From contig JAPLQT010000091.1 of the NCBI GenBank assembly GCA_026399515.1, positions 1-61,934 of the forward strand: a stretch of DNA of 61,934 nucleotides, given 5' to 3'. Both the position numbers and the translations under genes were made by a program. Source of the stretch: Pseudomonadota bacterium. GTDB taxonomy: Bacteria > Pseudomonadota > Gammaproteobacteria > Burkholderiales > Rhodocyclaceae. Of the stretch, positions 60,269 to 61,934 are shown piece by piece. The notes under the pieces were generated by a model. That model saw only the letters and a list, made by a program, of their open reading frames with translations. It searched no databases and was not told where the DNA came from. The stretch's first letter is position 1. The number at the start of each line of letters is the position of its first letter.

Positions 60269-61934
60269 TCAGTTGAAGGACTTGCCTTCAGCCGCGAGTT
60301 TGGCCAGCAGCGGCGCCGGTTTCCAGAACTCGCCATGGCGTCCCTTGGCATATTTCTTCATGGCATTGACGACATTCGGCAAACCGATGATGTCGGCATA
60401 CAGCATCGGGCCGCCGCGATGGAAGGGGAAGCCGTAACCGGTCAGATATACCATGTCGATGTCGGAAGCGCGCTGGGCGATGCCTTCTTCCAGGATGTAA
60501 GCCGCCTCGTTGACCAGCGAATACACCAGCCGCTCGACGATTTCCTGGTCGCTGACCTTGCGCCGGGTGATGCCCAGGTCCTTGGAGTGCTGCACCACCA
60601 TGTCGTTGACCTGCTGATTCGGATAAGCGGTGCGGTCGCCGGGCTTGTAGTCATACCAGCCGGCGCCGGTCTTCTGCCCGTAGCGGCCCATCTCGCAGAG
60701 CAGGTCGCCGGTCTTCGAATACTTGGTGCCGGGCTTTTCCTGGATGCGGCGCTTGCGGATCGCCCAGCCGATATCGTTGCCGGCCAGGTCGCCCATGCGG
60801 AACGGTCCCATGGCGAAGCCGAGCTTCTCAATGGCTTTGTCCACCTGCTCGGGCAGGGCGCCCTCCTCCAGCAGAAAGCCGGCCTGTCGTCCATACTGCT
60901 CGATCATCCGGTTGCCGATGAAGCCATCGCAAACGCCCGAGACTACCGCGGTCTTCTTGATCTTCTTGGCGATCTGCATGACCGTCGCCATCACGTCCTT
61001 GGCGGTGGCCGCGCCGCGCACCACTTCCAGCAGCTTCATGACGTTGGCAGGGCTGAAGAAATGCAGGCCGACCACATCCTGCGGCCGCTTGGTAAAGTTG
61101 GCGATCTTGTTCACGTCCAGCGTCGAGGTGTTGGAAGCCAGGATCGCGCCGGGCTTGCATATCTCGTCCAGCTTCTTGAAGACTTGCTCCTTGACGCCGA
61201 TCTCTTCGAACACTGCCTCGATGACCATGTCCATGCCTTTGAGGTCGTCGTAGCTCAGGGTCGGGGTCAGCAGGCCCATGCGCTGATCCAGTTTTTCCTG
61301 GGTCAACTTGCCTTTCTTCAGGGAGTTTTCGTAGTTCTTGCGGATCGTCGCGACACCCTTGTCGAGTGCTTCCTGCTTCATTTCCAGCATGGTCACCGGA
61401 ATCCCGGCGTTGAGGAAATTCATGGTGATGCCGCCGCCCATGGTGCCGGCACCGATGACCCCGACTTTGTCGATCTTGCGCAGCGGCGTATCCGCCGGCA
61501 CATCGGCGATCTTGCCGGCAGCCCGTTCGCCGAAGAAGAAGTGGCGCAGTGCCCTGGATTCCGGCGTCTGGATTAGGTAGAGGAAGCCCTCACGCTCGAT
61601 CTTCTGGCCTTCCTCGAAGTTCTTGGCGGTGACCGAGGCGGCCACCGCCTCAATGCATTTCAAGGGTGCCGGGAACGGCCCCGCCACCCCCTTCACCATG
61701 TTGCGGGCAAATTGCAGGAAGGCTTCGTGATTCGGATAGTTGACCTTCAGGTCGCGCACCAGCTTCAGCGGACGGTTTTCCGCAATCACCTTGTCGGCGA
61801 ATGCCAGCGCGCCTTCCATCAGGTCGCCGTCTATCATCTGGTCGAACAGCTTGGTCTTGGCCAGCTTTTCCGACGGCACCGGGGTGCCGGAGACGATCAT
61901 GTTCAGCGCCATCTCGAGCCCGACCACGCGCGGC
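60269..61934 (-). CDS. FadB-type 3-hydroxyacyl-CoA dehydrogenase / enoyl-CoA hydratase (5' partial)
   Basis: The C-terminal 554 or so residues of a multifunctional beta-oxidation protein; the frame is open to the window end so the crotonase-like N-terminus is cut off. The NAD-binding fold starts [22 protein letters not shown], with catalytic-region motifs [31 protein letters not shown] and [15 protein letters not shown]. Two 3HCDH domains follow, ending in a typical [18 protein letters not shown]. It is the most upstream visible gene of the leftward acyl-CoA cluster and pairs with the thiolase downstream. Confidence 0.92.
   Translation of the reverse strand, partial: PRVVGLEMALNMIVSGTPVPSEKLAKTKLFDQMIDGDLMEGALAFADKVIAENRPLKLVRDLKVNYPNHEAFLQFARNMVKGVAGPFPAPLKCIEAVAASVTAKNFEEGQKIEREGFLYLIQTPESRALRHFFFGERAAGKIADVPADTPLRKIDKVGVIGAGTMGGGITMNFLNAGIPVTMLEMKQEALDKGVATIRKNYENSLKKGKLTQEKLDQRMGLLTPTLSYDDLKGMDMVIEAVFEEIGVKEQVFKKLDEICKPGAILASNTSTLDVNKIANFTKRPQDVVGLHFFSPANVMKLLEVVRGAATAKDVMATVMQIAKKIKKTAVVSGVCDGFIGNRMIEQYGRQAGFLLEEGALPEQVDKAIEKLGFAMGPFRMGDLAGNDIGWAIRKRRIQEKPGTKYSKTGDLLCEMGRYGQKTGAGWYDYKPGDRTAYPNQQVNDMVVQHSKDLGITRRKVSDQEIVERLVYSLVNEAAYILEEGIAQRASDIDMVYLTGYGFPFHRGGPMLYADIIGLPNVVNAMKKYAKGRHGEFWKPAPLLAKLAAEGKSFN

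Noticed and set aside
60335-61576. Plus-strand open frame opposite the fadB-type gene
   Set aside because: Shadow of a conserved gene.

Overview
The window reads as chromosome of a high-GC betaproteobacterium. The support is the polyhydroxyalkanoate (PHA) block phaC-phaB-phaB-phaR, rluD divergent from bamD, rdgC, rimO, a NasA-type nitrate reductase and a large acyl-CoA degradation cluster. Rhodocyclales or the Sterolibacteriaceae are my best guess, but that is inference from gene content. The window cuts a gene at each end: nasA on the left and a fadB-type gene on the right.

Layout. 0-6 kb: the 3' part of nasA (frameshifted before its last iron-sulfur domain), then a leftward set of an MBL-fold hydrolase, an HDOD protein and a SulP-STAS-cyclic-nucleotide-binding transporter fusion, then a KTSC protein. 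6-13 kb: a signalling and uptake module with a NarL-type regulator, a NarX-like kinase, an ABC_sub_bind periplasmic protein, a TonB-dependent receptor and a divergent Sel1-TonB_C protein. 13-15.3 kb: a lytic transglycosylase, a ferritin-like protein and the tRNAs Ala(GGC), Glu(TTC) and Asp(GTC). 15.3-21 kb: a GlcD-type flavoenzyme, a patatin, rimO, a TumE/TumA-type toxin-antitoxin pair and an orphan ABC_sub_bind protein in a visibly more AT-rich stretch. 21.3-25.4 kb: PHA synthesis. 25.5-30.5 kb: ZIP transporter, pgeF, rluD, bamD and a 3-hydroxyacyl-CoA dehydrogenase. 30.5-39 kb: two MFS carriers, a ChrB C-terminal-domain protein, two lipoproteins, a GST, rdgC, a palindrome holding two DnaA boxes, and a YkgJ cysteine-cluster protein. 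39-48.8 kb: an aldehyde dehydrogenase, a tandem-receiver protein, a LytS/LytTR pair with one in-frame stop codon in each gene, an MFS carrier, a DUF1127 protein, and an overlapping trio of a GlxA regulator, a C_GCAxxG_C_C protein and a phytoene-desaturase-like enzyme. 48.8-51.3 kb: a chemoreceptor and an outer-membrane barrel.

51.4-61.9 kb, all leftward: FadB-type enzyme, thiolase, SDR, thioesterase, a deleted MDR oxidoreductase, an APH-type phosphotransferase, an ACAD10/11-type acyl-CoA dehydrogenase, an acyl-CoA ligase and threonine aldolase. Kinase, ACAD, SDR and ligase together resemble the parts used to break down 4-oxo and 4-hydroxy acids through a phosphorylated acyl-CoA. Three copies of an intergenic hairpin repeat lie between these genes, and a fourth, inverted and diverged copy follows rdgC.

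Five loci look broken: nasA, the NarL regulator, the LytS kinase, the LytTR regulator and the MDR oxidoreductase. Real decay and consensus errors cannot be told apart from one sequence. The most original material is the 6.5-12.9 kb sensory/uptake module, the GlxA-linked trio, the repeat family and the 4-hydroxyacid-like cluster.
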